The notes: generated from the letters alone by a model not told the origin. A DNA stretch of 61,736 bases from an uncultured bacterium (GCA_903905325.1 CAIVGA010000055.1:1-61736); one strand, 5' to 3'. Positions 33,755 to 45,656 are shown, counted from the stretch's first letter. Numbers and translations: made by a program.

Positions 33755-35488
33755 GTGGCCGACAATACTCGTGAGTTCCGCTTCAAGCGCGGTAAAGTTA
33801 TATTAGGATATATTCATAAATTTTCTTCAACAGAAAAGTTTATTTTTGGTATTCTTATCATAGCCGCTCTTATATCGACGATCGGCATGGTTACAAATAT
33901 TAACAATCACTTCCTCGTTGAAATACCTGCGCACGGCGGTGAACTTCGCGAAGGTCTAATCGGATTACCAAGAACAATAAACCCAGTTATTGCTGTCACT
34001 GATGTTGATAACGATATATCCGCTATCGTGTATTCAGGATTAATGAAATACAACAATGGCGCATTACTACCAGATATTGCAAAATCATACACAGTTTCAT
34101 CTGATGGTCTGACTTATGATTTTATATTGCGTGATAATGTTCGTTTTCAAGACAATACAACACTTACCGCAGATGATGTTGCGTTCACAGTACAAAAAGT
34201 CCAAGATCCAGGTATAAAAAGCCCACATCGTGCTGATTGGTCACAAATAACAGTGAAAGTTATTTCACCTTATGAAATCCAATTCCTTTTGAAACAACCT
34301 TATAGTCCATTTCTTTCAAATACAACACTCGGCATCATTCCAAAGCATATCTGGAACAATGTGACGACAGACCAATTTATATTTAGTGAATTCAATATAC
34401 AACCCATCGGATCTGGTCCTTACAAAACTGGTTCACTAAGCCGAGATTCTGGTGGCATACCAACGAAATATTCTTTTGATTCGTGGAATGGATATTACTT
34501 TACGCACCCATACATAAAAACAATCACCTTCAATTTTTTTACAAATGAAGAGAACGCTCTGTCTGCATTAGATAGTGGAAACATAGACAGTCTTCCCTCT
34601 CTTTCTACGGCGCCGGCTGCAAAATTGGCAACGGATTCTGCTCAATCTTACACTATAGTTTCTGCACCATTACCAAGAATATTTGGTGTCTTTTTCAACC
34701 AAAATCGCAACGCTGTGCTCGGTGACAAAATTGTTCGTCAAGCACTGGATATGTCTATAGATAGAAGCGTTCTGGTAAAAACTGTACTCAATGGTTATGG
34801 AATTCCTATTCATAGTCCACTTCCATCAAATTCAAATGTGGCATCAGGACAAAATTCTGCCGACATAGCCGGAGCACAAGCATTGTTAGAAAAAAATGGC
34901 TGGAAAAAAGGATCTAATGGTATATATGCAAAGAAATCTGGGAAAAACGCCTCTACTACTCTTGCTTTTGAACTATATACTTCAGATACTCCTGATTTAA
35001 AACAAACTTCTGATCTTATAGAAAAATCATGGTCAGATCTCGGTGCACAAGTCACGGTTAAAGTATTCGAATCTGGAGATTTGTACCAAAATGTCATACG
35101 CACAAGATCTTATGATGCACTACTGTTCGGTGAACAAATTGGTAAGGATCGAGATTTGTATGCTTTCTGGCATTCATCACAAAGAAATTCTCCAGGATTA
35201 AATGTTGCGATGTATACCAATAGTAAAGTTGATAGTCTCCTAAATACCATACGAACAACGAATGATGAGTTGGTACGAAACGCTTCTTATACACAATTTG
35301 AACAAGCTATTCAAAATGATATTCCAGCAATCTTCTTATATTCACCATATTTCATTTATGCGGTACCAAAATCATTAAAAGGTACAGAGCTCAATTCTAT
35401 AAGTACGCCGGCAGATAGATGGGATTCATTAACAAATTGGTACATAGAAACAGAGAGAGTTTGGAAAATATTTGTAAATAATAAATAA
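33755..35488 (+). CDS. ABC-type peptide-binding protein (SBP family 5), membrane-anchored
   Basis: This 577-residue protein has a basic cytoplasmic start and one transmembrane anchor (about 28-48), instead of a lipoprotein signal. The SBP_bac_5 domain follows: GLIGLPRTINPV, YSGLMKYNNGALLPDIAKSY, FILRDNVRFQDNTTLTADDV, PYSPFLSNTTLGIIPKHI, GSGPYKTGS, and VRQALDMSIDRS. OppA-type proteins bind peptides or nickel complexes. No permease or ATPase genes are adjacent, so its partner is elsewhere or absent. It starts at GTG and lies between secG and the RNase J gene in an apparent operon. Confidence 0.93.
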   Translation: MADNTREFRFKRGKVILGYIHKFSSTEKFIFGILIIAALISTIGMVTNINNHFLVEIPAHGGELREGLIGLPRTINPVIAVTDVDNDISAIVYSGLMKYNNGALLPDIAKSYTVSSDGLTYDFILRDNVRFQDNTTLTADDVAFTVQKVQDPGIKSPHRADWSQITVKVISPYEIQFLLKQPYSPFLSNTTLGIIPKHIWNNVTTDQFIFSEFNIQPIGSGPYKTGSLSRDSGGIPTKYSFDSWNGYYFTHPYIKTITFNFFTNEENALSALDSGNIDSLPSLSTAPAAKLATDSAQSYTIVSAPLPRIFGVFFNQNRNAVLGDKIVRQALDMSIDRSVLVKTVLNGYGIPIHSPLPSNSNVASGQNSADIAGAQALLEKNGWKKGSNGIYAKKSGKNASTTLAFELYTSDTPDLKQTSDLIEKSWSDLGAQVTVKVFESGDLYQNVIRTRSYDALLFGEQIGKDRDLYAFWHSSQRNSPGLNVAMYTNSKVDSLLNTIRTTNDELVRNASYTQFEQAIQNDIPAIFLYSPYFIYAVPKSLKGTELNSISTPADRWDSLTNWYIETERVWKIFVNNK

Positions 35489-35516
35489 TTAAAAAAGAAA
35501 AAATAAATATAATTGT

Positions 35517-37700
35517 ATGGATAACCAGAAACCACAGAATAACAATAAACCGATAAATAACGGAATCAACTTCCCACATCGTAAATTCGTAAGACCAGTA
35601 CAAACGCGAATATTACGCATGGATGGATCCTCAACTTCACCAGCACCGTCGACGTCACCAACATCGAATACTGCACGACCTGCCACTTCGGTAGCTTCAA
35701 ATACACCAAATGGTCACCGTATTGTGCTTGGTAAAGGAGCACGTCGAATCTTTGGAGACAAAAAAGGGCTAGGAAATCACGGCCATCATAACAACCACAA
35801 CCAACATATTCCAACTTCATCAAATACCCATTCACCTATGCGCACACCCTCACATACACCCGTTCATGCTCCAATACACACAGGCAGACCTGCAAACATG
35901 CCTTCCAAACCCGCCAAACACATCGCGGGTGCACGTATGAACATTATGCGTAAGGCTTCACGCCCCGGGAAAAGACCTGGCCCTCATGCTGGCTCTACCA
36001 AGAAAGCTGACGACATAATTCCACCGCTTGCCGATGGAGCTATTCGTATTATCCCACTTGGCGGAGTAGAAGAAGTCGGTCGCAACATGACCGCTATTGA
36101 ATATAAGAACGACATCATTATTGTTGACATCGGTTTCCAATTCAAAGAAGAAGGGACTCCTGGCGTCGATTATATTTTGCCAAACACAAAATATCTCGAA
36201 GAGCGTATTGATAAGATTCGCGCAGTATTCATAACTCATGGTCACCTTGACCACATCGGTGGTATTCCTTATATCATGCCACGTATCGGCAACCCACCTC
36301 TTTATACTCGTCAGTTTGGTGGAATTCTTATACAAAAACGCCAGACCGAATTCCCTGGCTTACCACCAATAGACATGAAAGTTATTACTGGTAATGAAAA
36401 TATCGTTATAAGTCCGACTCTCAAAGTCGAGACATTTCCTATTTCTCACACAATTCCAGATTCAATGGGTCTCATTATCCACACTGGTATTGGAGATATT
36501 GTCTTTATCGAAGATGTGCGCGTTGATAACGTAAATGGAGTTCCGACAGCCGAGGAGGAAAAACAATATTCTCGCTTTATTGGAAAAGATACTCTTCTTT
36601 TGACAATGGACTCAACCAGTATCGAAAAGCACGGTTTCTCTCTTTCAGAAAATACTGTCACAGACAATATAGAAAAAGTTATTAAAGGTACAACAGGTCG
36701 TATCATTATTGGTACTTTTGCTTCTCAGGTTGAACGAATAATCAATATCATCAAGATCGCCGAGAAATATAATAAAAAAATCGCGATCGAAGGTCGTAGT
36801 ATGAAGACCAACATCGAGATTGTTAGACAACTCGGACTTACAGATACAAAATGTATCATTCCTGTTGAAGAGATAGAAAATTATCCACCAGATAGAATCG
36901 TCATGCTCGTCACAGGATCTCAAGGTGAAGAGTTCGCTGCGCTTATGCGTATCGCCAACAAATCTCACAAATTCGTGCGTTTGAAACCCACAGACACTAT
37001 TATTCTTTCCTCTTCTATTATTCCAGTCAATTACTTGGCAGTAATGAAGCTCAAAGACAATTTGTATCGTTCAGAGGCTAAAGTTATAACTTACCTCGAC
37101 TCCGACATTCACGCTTCTGGTCACGGAAATCGCGATGAGCTCAAATGGATTCATGAGCATATCAAATATCGTTTCTTCATGCCTGTGCATGGAAACCACT
37201 TCATGTTGCGTCAACACGCAGAACTTGCCCACTCACTCGGTGTGCCAAAAGAAAATGTCGTTGTTCCAAACAATGGATCTCTCGTAGAAATTGATCCGAC
37301 TGGTAAAACAATTTCTATTAGAAAAGAACATGCACCATCTGGACTTATATTCGTTGATGGATTCTCCGTCGGTGATGCACAGGAAGTCGTTATCCGTGAT
37401 CGTCAAATGCTCGCTCAAGATGGTATTTTTATCGTTTTTGGAATCATCGATGGTGCAACAGGTAAACTCAAAAAATCTCCTGATATTATTTCACGTGGTT
37501 TCGTTTATCTTCGCGAATCACAAGAACTTTTACACGAAGTGCGCATACTAATAAAAGATACAGTCACAAAGTCATCAGCTGGTATGACGCCTATAAACAT
37601 CGATTTTATCAAAGAAAATATTACAGATGCGGTTAGCAAGTATCTTCTACAGAAGACTGCCAAAAGACCTATGGTTATACCAGTTATTTTGACGATTTAG
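35517..37700 (+). CDS. rnj: ribonuclease J with long disordered N-terminal extension
   Basis: The 727-residue protein has a catalytic core from about residue 170: metallo-beta-lactamase motif HGHLDHIGG, SHTIPDSMG, then the beta-CASP region and a C-terminal RNase J domain (IHASGHGNRDELKWIHEHI). RNase J degrades and matures RNA by 5' exo and endo action. The first ~165 residues are low-complexity, rich in Asn, His, Pro, Thr, Ser and basic residues (GHHNNHNQH, THSPMRTPSHTP). Most RNase J proteins are ~550-600 residues and lack this. It is co-oriented with secG and the SBP gene. Confidence 0.95.
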   Translation: MDNQKPQNNNKPINNGINFPHRKFVRPVQTRILRMDGSSTSPAPSTSPTSNTARPATSVASNTPNGHRIVLGKGARRIFGDKKGLGNHGHHNNHNQHIPTSSNTHSPMRTPSHTPVHAPIHTGRPANMPSKPAKHIAGARMNIMRKASRPGKRPGPHAGSTKKADDIIPPLADGAIRIIPLGGVEEVGRNMTAIEYKNDIIIVDIGFQFKEEGTPGVDYILPNTKYLEERIDKIRAVFITHGHLDHIGGIPYIMPRIGNPPLYTRQFGGILIQKRQTEFPGLPPIDMKVITGNENIVISPTLKVETFPISHTIPDSMGLIIHTGIGDIVFIEDVRVDNVNGVPTAEEEKQYSRFIGKDTLLLTMDSTSIEKHGFSLSENTVTDNIEKVIKGTTGRIIIGTFASQVERIINIIKIAEKYNKKIAIEGRSMKTNIEIVRQLGLTDTKCIIPVEEIENYPPDRIVMLVTGSQGEEFAALMRIANKSHKFVRLKPTDTIILSSSIIPVNYLAVMKLKDNLYRSEAKVITYLDSDIHASGHGNRDELKWIHEHIKYRFFMPVHGNHFMLRQHAELAHSLGVPKENVVVPNNGSLVEIDPTGKTISIRKEHAPSGLIFVDGFSVGDAQEVVIRDRQMLAQDGIFIVFGIIDGATGKLKKSPDIISRGFVYLRESQELLHEVRILIKDTVTKSSAGMTPINIDFIKENITDAVSKYLLQKTAKRPMVIPVILTI

Positions 37701-37714
37701 CTAATTTTGACTAT

Positions 37715-39073
37715 TTACAATCCACTCAAAGGATCAATCTGAAGAGCTTGGATTGATGCTGCTTTTGCTATGGCCTGATTACCATATCCAGCAATAGCTC
37801 TTGATTTACTACAACTACTTCCAGAAAAATATTTACAAGCTGCATTGCGTTCTGCTGTATACCCACCATTACCAGCACCTAGATTGCTCAAATATAATGC
37901 TGACGCCATGAAGGCATGCTCTGGATTCCAAGGATTTGGCATAGTAGAAATTCCCAAAAGCGATGCGATGTCATCCTTCATGAGCATCCAAGTAGAAGGA
38001 ATAAACTGTGCTGGCCCCATAGCTCCTCCCCAACCACCCACTGATACTTGCTGACACGACACTACTGTTCGTGTTGGATCTAATCCAAGTGTTTGAGTAA
38101 TTTGTAGAAAAGGCTGAACATCACGACCTGGTTTCATCACCGAAGAAGATGGCAGACCAGTCGATGCAAATACCCCATCTCCAGTCTGTTGATTAGTTAG
38201 ATAGCAGTTTCCAACATTTGCACCAAGTGCAGATTCGTTAGTCAAAATAGCAAGAAGAAAAGCCGGTCTAACACCTGTCTTTTTTTGAGCTTCCAAGGCA
38301 TACCTATAAGCGTCGCCGAATTGGATTTGTTGCCCTCCACCAGCTAGAGGAAACAAGGCCGCTCTGATCTGCGCGGCGCGAGACTGTTTTTGTGCAAGCA
38401 AACTCGTATATGCTTTTTCATTTCCTTTACTTATAGAGAGAAGCTGCTGTTTTTGCTTTTGATCCGCAGTGATTTGGTTTTGCTGTTGTTGAATTGCATA
38501 TCTCGCATCAATCTCCGTATTTCTCCTCGTGTCTAAAGCATCTTTTTCAACCGTTGTCGAAGCTTGATCGGCCTGAAGTTGGTCAAAAGTATCTTGCAAA
38601 CTATTTTGTATCGACTGGAAGGTGTCCAAGTCTTCAAAAACTCCAGAAACACTTGTCTGAGACAAAAGTATTTGCTCTACGGAATTCGAATCGATCTCTC
38701 TCATTTTCCTCAAAATATCTGCCAAAGATTGCTTTCCACTATCTATATGAGCCTGTAAATCAGTAATATGTTGCTGTTTGGCTCCGATATCATTCCCAAG
38801 TGTTTGAATAAGAAGATTCTTGGCTTTTATGTTAAGTTGAGCCGTCTTTATACGAGCGGTCAAAACAGAAATGTCTCGACTAATCGAGGCACTTTGTGAT
38901 TGAGCATCAGTGAGTTGTTGTTGGGCTACAGCTTCATCAGCTTCAACCTGTCGTAGTTCCGCTTGAAGCTGGGCTTTTTGGGTGTCAGTCAAGGTTTGAG
39001 CATGAGTAATAGGTGTAGCAAAAAAAATGGCTATACCAAGCAAAATACATACAAAAATTGACCTAAATCGCAT
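37715..39073 (-). CDS. secreted coiled-coil plus lytic transglycosylase
   Basis: This 452-residue protein has a signal peptide (about 1-25, ending THAQ), a long coiled coil (about 28-240, Gln/Ala/Asp-rich, like CwlO/EnvC N-termini), then a lysozyme-like transglycosylase domain (about 255-452). The domain has LLAILTNESALGANVG (catalytic Glu candidate) and GGWGGAMGPAQFIPSTW, which is the MltB/SLT-type substrate signature. Four Cys in the domain may form disulfides. The architecture suggests a divisome-linked peptidoglycan hydrolase controlled by its coiled coil. It is convergent with rnj, 14 bases apart. Confidence 0.9.
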   Translation of the reverse strand: MRFRSIFVCILLGIAIFFATPITHAQTLTDTQKAQLQAELRQVEADEAVAQQQLTDAQSQSASISRDISVLTARIKTAQLNIKAKNLLIQTLGNDIGAKQQHITDLQAHIDSGKQSLADILRKMREIDSNSVEQILLSQTSVSGVFEDLDTFQSIQNSLQDTFDQLQADQASTTVEKDALDTRRNTEIDARYAIQQQQNQITADQKQKQQLLSISKGNEKAYTSLLAQKQSRAAQIRAALFPLAGGGQQIQFGDAYRYALEAQKKTGVRPAFLLAILTNESALGANVGNCYLTNQQTGDGVFASTGLPSSSVMKPGRDVQPFLQITQTLGLDPTRTVVSCQQVSVGGWGGAMGPAQFIPSTWMLMKDDIASLLGISTMPNPWNPEHAFMASALYLSNLGAGNGGYTAERNAACKYFSGSSCSKSRAIAGYGNQAIAKAASIQALQIDPLSGL

Positions 39074-39100
39074 ACACGAATTATATCACGTAAAATGTTT

Positions 39101-39820
39101 TTATTTCTTACCTCCAGAGTCTTTCTTGTCACCACCCTTTGCATCACCTTTTGGAGTGGCAGCACCTTTGCCTGCATCAGCAGAGCCTTCTTCACCTTCT
39201 TTGACTTCCTTACCCTTTGCCTCAACTTCTATAGAAGCCATATCGATAGCGACTGGTGCTTCTTCAACTTCCTCCTTTGCTTCAGCGATAGATGCGACAA
39301 CGTCTTCTGGGTTTGTCTTGAGAGTAACACCAGCAGTCAAAATGATATCCTTTACCTTGATAACATCCGTGAGCGTAGCGAGCTTTGAAATATCAACAGT
39401 GACTTCATGTGGAAGATCACGAGGAGCAGCTTCGATCTTTAGTTCACGATGAACCTTAACGAGAATACCACCGAGATCCTTAACCGCAGGAGAAACACCA
39501 GCAAAAATAATTGGAACACTAACTTCAACCTTTTTACCCTTTTCAATTACATAAAAATCTACGTGTAAAGGTTCGCCAGAAAGTGGATGTATAGCGACGT
39601 CGTGAATAAGAGCTTCGTGCTCATTTCCCTTTGCATCTTTGAGAATAATAACCGAAGATTCACCGGCCTTTTTCCAGACTTTCTTGAAATCAATCAAAGA
39701 AACTGAAGCGTTGGTACTTGCCTCCTTTGGACCATAAAAAACCGCAGGAAGTAGGCCTTCTGCGCGAACAGAATCAAGCTTTCCGACGCGTTCTCGTGCT
39801 GTAACAGATAAAGTTAACAT
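39101..39820 (-). CDS. rplY: 50S ribosomal protein L25 (general stress type, Ctc)
   Basis: This 239-residue protein is the long form. An N-terminal 5S rRNA-binding domain (TARERVGKLDSVRAEGLLPAVFYGP, HDVAIHPLSGEPLHVDFYVI) is followed by the TL5/Ctc beta-domain (VPIIFAGVSPAVKDLGGILVKVHRELKIEAAPRDLP). A highly charged Glu/Lys/Gly/Ala tail (about 180-239) is longer than usual and probably unstructured. It lies 40 bases after the dehydrogenase gene stop region on the same strand. Confidence 0.96.
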   Translation of the reverse strand: MLTLSVTARERVGKLDSVRAEGLLPAVFYGPKEASTNASVSLIDFKKVWKKAGESSVIILKDAKGNEHEALIHDVAIHPLSGEPLHVDFYVIEKGKKVEVSVPIIFAGVSPAVKDLGGILVKVHRELKIEAAPRDLPHEVTVDISKLATLTDVIKVKDIILTAGVTLKTNPEDVVASIAEAKEEVEEAPVAIDMASIEVEAKGKEVKEGEEGSADAGKGAATPKGDAKGGDKKDSGGKK

Positions 39821-39859
39821 GGGGCATATCTTCTCATATACGAGCTAAAAAGGCAAGTC

Positions 39860-40831
39860 TTACCACACCCCATTCCTCGGCTTCCCCCCTTCTAGAACAT
39901 CTATAATATTCCTAGCGGCAATCTGCGCCATATCATTGCGAGCGTCGATAGAAGCAGAAGCAATATGTGGGGTCAGAACAACGTTTGGAAGTTCAGCAAG
40001 ACCAGCTGCGAGTTTTGGTTCATTTTCAAAAACATCAAGACCAGCACCTGTGATAACACCAGCCTTCAAAGCTTCAACTAAGGCTACCTCGTCGATAACA
40101 GGCCCACGTGAAGTATTTACGAGGTATGCCGTAGGTTTCATCATTTTGAGACGAGCTTCATTTATCAAATGAGTAGTTTCTGGTGTCAAAGGAACATGTA
40201 AAGAAACAACATCGGCCTGTTTCAAAACTTCTTCAACAGTCGGCCAAAAAGTTGCATTATGTAGACTTTCAATTTTCTGATTGCGAGCCATGTCATGATA
40301 GGCCACACGCATACCAAATCCTTTTGAAGCAATACGCGCCACTTCTGTACCAATACGACCAGCGCCGATCAAGCCGAGTGTCTTCCCTGCCAATTTTATT
40401 CCTGGCAAAAGCATCGGATCCCAACCAACATATTGTCCAGAACAAATATATCTATCACCTTCAACTATTCTACGAGTCATAGCGAGTATGAGAGCGAAAG
40501 TATGTTCGGCGACATGATCAGCTCCACCACCTGGTGCATTGGATAAATAGACTCCACGTTTCTTACCTTCAACAACATCAAAATTGTCATAGCCGATAGT
40601 GTAGTTAGCAAAAATTTTCACGCTTGGCGCCACAGAAAAAACTTCCGCATCGATTTTGTCGGTGAGAAGTGAGAGAACAGCGTCATAAGGCTTGGCTTTC
40701 AAAGTGGCGATCAATTCGGCTTTTGTCATCGGTCGATCAAACTGGTTAACGTCAACTTCGTAACCTTGATTACGTAGAATTGTCGTTGCAAGTTCTGGTA
40801 ACTTTCTAGTTATAAAAACTGATTTGGCCAT
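39860..40831 (-). CDS. D-isomer-specific 2-hydroxyacid dehydrogenase (glyoxylate/hydroxypyruvate reductase-like)
   Basis: This 323-residue enzyme has the Rossmann NAD(P) motif GLIGAGRIGTEVARI (about 147-162), catalytic Arg in VNTSRGPVIDE, Glu in DVFENEP and His in LTPHIASAS. The catalytic triad is thus complete. Members reduce glyoxylate, hydroxypyruvate or similar 2-ketoacids. It shares an operon with fba (2-base gap), which hints at a role next to lower glycolysis, perhaps lactate or glycerate formation (inference). Confidence 0.92.
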   Translation of the reverse strand: MAKSVFITRKLPELATTILRNQGYEVDVNQFDRPMTKAELIATLKAKPYDAVLSLLTDKIDAEVFSVAPSVKIFANYTIGYDNFDVVEGKKRGVYLSNAPGGGADHVAEHTFALILAMTRRIVEGDRYICSGQYVGWDPMLLPGIKLAGKTLGLIGAGRIGTEVARIASKGFGMRVAYHDMARNQKIESLHNATFWPTVEEVLKQADVVSLHVPLTPETTHLINEARLKMMKPTAYLVNTSRGPVIDEVALVEALKAGVITGAGLDVFENEPKLAAGLAELPNVVLTPHIASASIDARNDMAQIAARNIIDVLEGGKPRNGVW

Positions 40832-40833
40832 TT

Positions 40834-41712
40834 TTAAATACCTGTTATAATGTGCAACTTTTCTTCAACAACTTTCTGCATAGCAAGCTTGGCGGGTCGC
40901 AAAAACTTGTAAGGTGCCACTTCGTCCGGATTTTCTGATAAAGATTTCATAAGACCAGTACGATATGCGATACGAAGTTCTGTATTTACATGAACAATCA
41001 CTACACCAGACTTTACTGTGTTACGAATATCATCGGCAGTGTTACCAGAGGCACCATGAAGAACTAGTGGAGTATCAGTTGCTTCAGAAATTTCTTTTAC
41101 TCGCTTTATATTGAGAGCTGGATCACCACCACGGACAACTCCGTGAATATTGCCAACAGCCGGAGCGAGCAAATCCACGCCAGTCTCTCGCACAAAACGA
41201 ATGGCAACATCAGGTTTTGTGAGCATAGCTTCGCCAACAGCGGCACCTTCTGGAATAGCATCAAGAATCTTTGATGAAGTTCCGATGAAGCCAAGCTCAC
41301 CTTCGACAATAATATCTCTTCCAGACTTGCGTGCGTAATCTACACATTGACGTGTAATTTTTATATTTTCTTCAAGCGACAACTGCGCGCCATCAAAAAT
41401 AACCGAATCAAATCCAGCGTCTATAGCTTCTTTCACTCGATCAAAAGAATAAGTATGGTCGGCGTTGAGGAAAATTCCTAGCGCGTTTTGACCATCTTTG
41501 GCTCGCTCCTCTCGAATTGTTTTGACAATAGCTGCAACTTCACGCACACCGACATAATCTCGCTCACCTTCGGATACGCCAATTATTACTGGAACCTTGA
41601 GTTCACGTGCAGCATCTACAACAGCCCAGATTCCATCTAGCGTAGAAATATTAAAATGACCAATGGCGGTATTCTTGGCACGAGCGTCAGCAATAGTTTC
41701 GCGGAGTGTCAT
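40834..41712 (-). CDS. fba: class II fructose-bisphosphate aldolase
   Basis: This 292-residue enzyme starts MTLRETIADARAKNTAIGHFNIS. Zinc-ligand and substrate segments are NADHTYS (His), NIHGVVRGG and LVLHGASGN, followed by VHVNTELR. It splits fructose-1,6-bisphosphate, or a related ketose bisphosphate, with zinc. The start at 41712 is set by TATAAT ending 6 bases upstream; an in-frame ATG at 41796 adds unrelated Tyr/Cys/His-rich residues. It is transcribed with the dehydrogenase gene and is divergent from the PfkB kinase gene. Confidence 0.94.
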   Translation of the reverse strand: MTLRETIADARAKNTAIGHFNISTLDGIWAVVDAARELKVPVIIGVSEGERDYVGVREVAAIVKTIREERAKDGQNALGIFLNADHTYSFDRVKEAIDAGFDSVIFDGAQLSLEENIKITRQCVDYARKSGRDIIVEGELGFIGTSSKILDAIPEGAAVGEAMLTKPDVAIRFVRETGVDLLAPAVGNIHGVVRGGDPALNIKRVKEISEATDTPLVLHGASGNTADDIRNTVKSGVVIVHVNTELRIAYRTGLMKSLSENPDEVAPYKFLRPAKLAMQKVVEEKLHIITGI

Positions 41713-41821
41713 GGAATTATTATAGCATGACGAGTATTGTCGCCAATGGTATAAATAGGTGGCAGAGTAAGAAATTTGATTATGGCAACAATACACCTAA
41801 GGTGACGGATCATCTCTTCCT

Positions 41822-41917
41822 AAATCATTGAGGTCGCAGAAAATTTTGTGTTACAAAAAAATGGCTTAAAATATATGGCAGACTTATACTTTTTTGTATT
41901 TGCGACCTCATTGTTTT
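41822..41917 (+). repeat. 96-bp inverted-repeat element, copy A
   Basis: Left end TCATTGAGGTCGCA (41825-41838), right end TGCGACCTCATTG (41901-41913) with one mismatch between arms, and core ATGGCTTAAAATATA at 41861-41875. Core-to-end distance equals that of copy B at 33269-33364. It sits mid-way between divergent fba and the PfkB gene. Confidence 0.9.
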
Positions 41918-42079
41918 GCAGAAGAACAACTTATCGAGAGACGTCGAGAAAACCGCACAGCTTATCAGTATAAATGAAAAGGGCTCCTAAGGCACAAACA
42001 CCTTTCGGATCCCTCTTCGTCTGGATACACTACAAGTATACACAAATGCCAAAACGATGCAAAGTGCTATAATATCCCC

Positions 42080-43075
42080 ATGTTACGCAAACAGATTGAC
42101 ATACTCGCGATCGGTGACACTGTCACAGATGCTTTCATACGTTTGCGCGATGCGAACCTACATTGCAAATTAGATACCAATGCTTGTGAAATTTGTTTAC
42201 CTTTTGGTGACAAAGTTCCTTTTGAATATGTAAAAGTTATCAAAGCTGTCGGTAATGCCGCCAATGCTGCTGTATCTGGTGCACGACTCGGTCTCAATGT
42301 TGGCCTTATTTCAAATGTTGGCGATGATCAAAATGGAAAAGATTGCATTGTGGAACTTCGCAAGAACAATGTGGACACTTCCCTAATAAAGGTAAATAAA
42401 GACAAGCCGACAAATTATCATTTTGTTCTTTGGTATGATGAAGACCGTACAATTCTCGTGAATCACATTGAATATGATTACGTGCTTCCACATATCGATC
42501 CGCCAAAATGGATTTACCTGACATCAATGGCTTCCAACACACGTTCATATCACCAAGACATTGCTGACTACCTTGTAGCTCATCCGAAGGTTAAGCTAGC
42601 CTTCCAACCTGGAACTTTTCAAATGAGTCTAGGTATTGAGGAATTAAAAAGAATATATGAACGCACAGAACTTTTCATCGTCAATGTCGAAGAGGCTCAA
42701 AGAATTTTGCATGCAAAAACTCGCGACGTAAAAATACTTTTGAAAAAGATTCATGAGTATGGACCAAAGTTGGTTGCCATCACCGATAGTATTCAAGGTG
42801 CATATTTGTATGATGGTGAGCATTATTACCATGTACCAATGTATCCAGATCCAAAGGAAGCCTTCGAACGTACCGGATGTGGCGACGCATGGTCCTCTAC
42901 CTTCGTTTCTGCGCTCGCTATGGGCAAATCCCACCTCGAAGCACTCATATGGGCTCCTATCAACCCCATGTCAGTAGCACAGTTCATAGGCGCCCAAGAA
43001 GGCCTGCTTTCACTCGAACAACTAGAATGGTGGCTCGAAAGAGCTCCAGCGGATTATAAGGTGAAGGAGATATAG
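42080..43075 (+). CDS. PfkB-family carbohydrate kinase
   Basis: This 331-residue kinase has the first signature (KAVGNAANAAVSGARLGLNVGLISNVGDDQNGKD, about 55-88) and the C-terminal catalytic motif TGCGDAW (Asp base; most have TGAGDAF). Members phosphorylate fructose-6-phosphate, ribose, adenosine or similar. Given fba next door it could act in sugar phosphate metabolism, but the substrate is not readable. TATAAT (42068-42073) ends 6 bases before the ATG. It is followed by cassette gene 4. Confidence 0.92.
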   Translation: MLRKQIDILAIGDTVTDAFIRLRDANLHCKLDTNACEICLPFGDKVPFEYVKVIKAVGNAANAAVSGARLGLNVGLISNVGDDQNGKDCIVELRKNNVDTSLIKVNKDKPTNYHFVLWYDEDRTILVNHIEYDYVLPHIDPPKWIYLTSMASNTRSYHQDIADYLVAHPKVKLAFQPGTFQMSLGIEELKRIYERTELFIVNVEEAQRILHAKTRDVKILLKKIHEYGPKLVAITDSIQGAYLYDGEHYYHVPMYPDPKEAFERTGCGDAWSSTFVSALAMGKSHLEALIWAPINPMSVAQFIGAQEGLLSLEQLEWWLERAPADYKVKEI

Positions 43076-43172
43076 AATGAAGAATTTTAATTCAGATTGA
43101 CAACGACTTACAAAAACTGTAGGGTGAGTTTAGAATAGAAACTTCCGCAACCAATAACTCAGAGGAACTAAT

Positions 43173-43535
43173 ATGAAGATGACGGAACTCGAGATTGAAG
43201 AAGTAAGACTGACGTTAGTGGCACAATCTGAAATCATGAGAAGGCTTCGCGAAGCACAATTAACTGAGGATATCAATCAGATCATCGGGGGAAAGTTCCT
43301 CTTTGTGCCTGAAAACAAAGTCGGTGGTGCAATGATTCAAATATTCACTGTTGCCAGCATTGAAATCAGCCAAACATCGCCAAACTTCCTTCGACTCACG
43401 GTTGCAAATCAACCAAGCGGAGCGTTAGTGCCACGCCTTGTTGTCTACGTAAGTAACCAAAAACGCTGGCACTTATTTCATGAGCATCAGCTCGAGCACG
43501 GCGAAGGACACAAAGGATTTTTGAAGATGCTGTAA
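43173..43535 (+). CDS. unknown cassette protein 4 (120 residues)
   Basis: This protein is not recognised. It is soluble with an N-terminal acidic helix (TELEIEEVRLTLVAQSEIMRRLREAQ), a beta-rich middle (GGAMIQIFTVASIEISQ, LRLTVANQ, LVVYVSNQ) and a His/Glu-rich end (HLFHEHQLEHGEGH). The ATG is preceded by AGAGGAA 5-6 bases away, a strong Shine-Dalgarno site. TTGACA (43097-43102) 17 bp before TAGGGT is a possible promoter. A terminator follows. It is inserted between the PfkB gene and tgt with its own signals, like the genes at 18453, 21499 and 25402. Confidence 0.7.
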   Translation: MKMTELEIEEVRLTLVAQSEIMRRLREAQLTEDINQIIGGKFLFVPENKVGGAMIQIFTVASIEISQTSPNFLRLTVANQPSGALVPRLVVYVSNQKRWHLFHEHQLEHGEGHKGFLKML

Positions 43536-43577
43536 ATCTGTCCGAAACAAGTATTTTGATATAGAAAAATTACCAAC

Positions 43578-45600
<2,023 letters not shown>

Positions 45601-45656
45601 GATGACAGTATAGCAGGCGGCAAGGCCGCGCGGAAGTCTCGCGAATCCGCGCAAAG

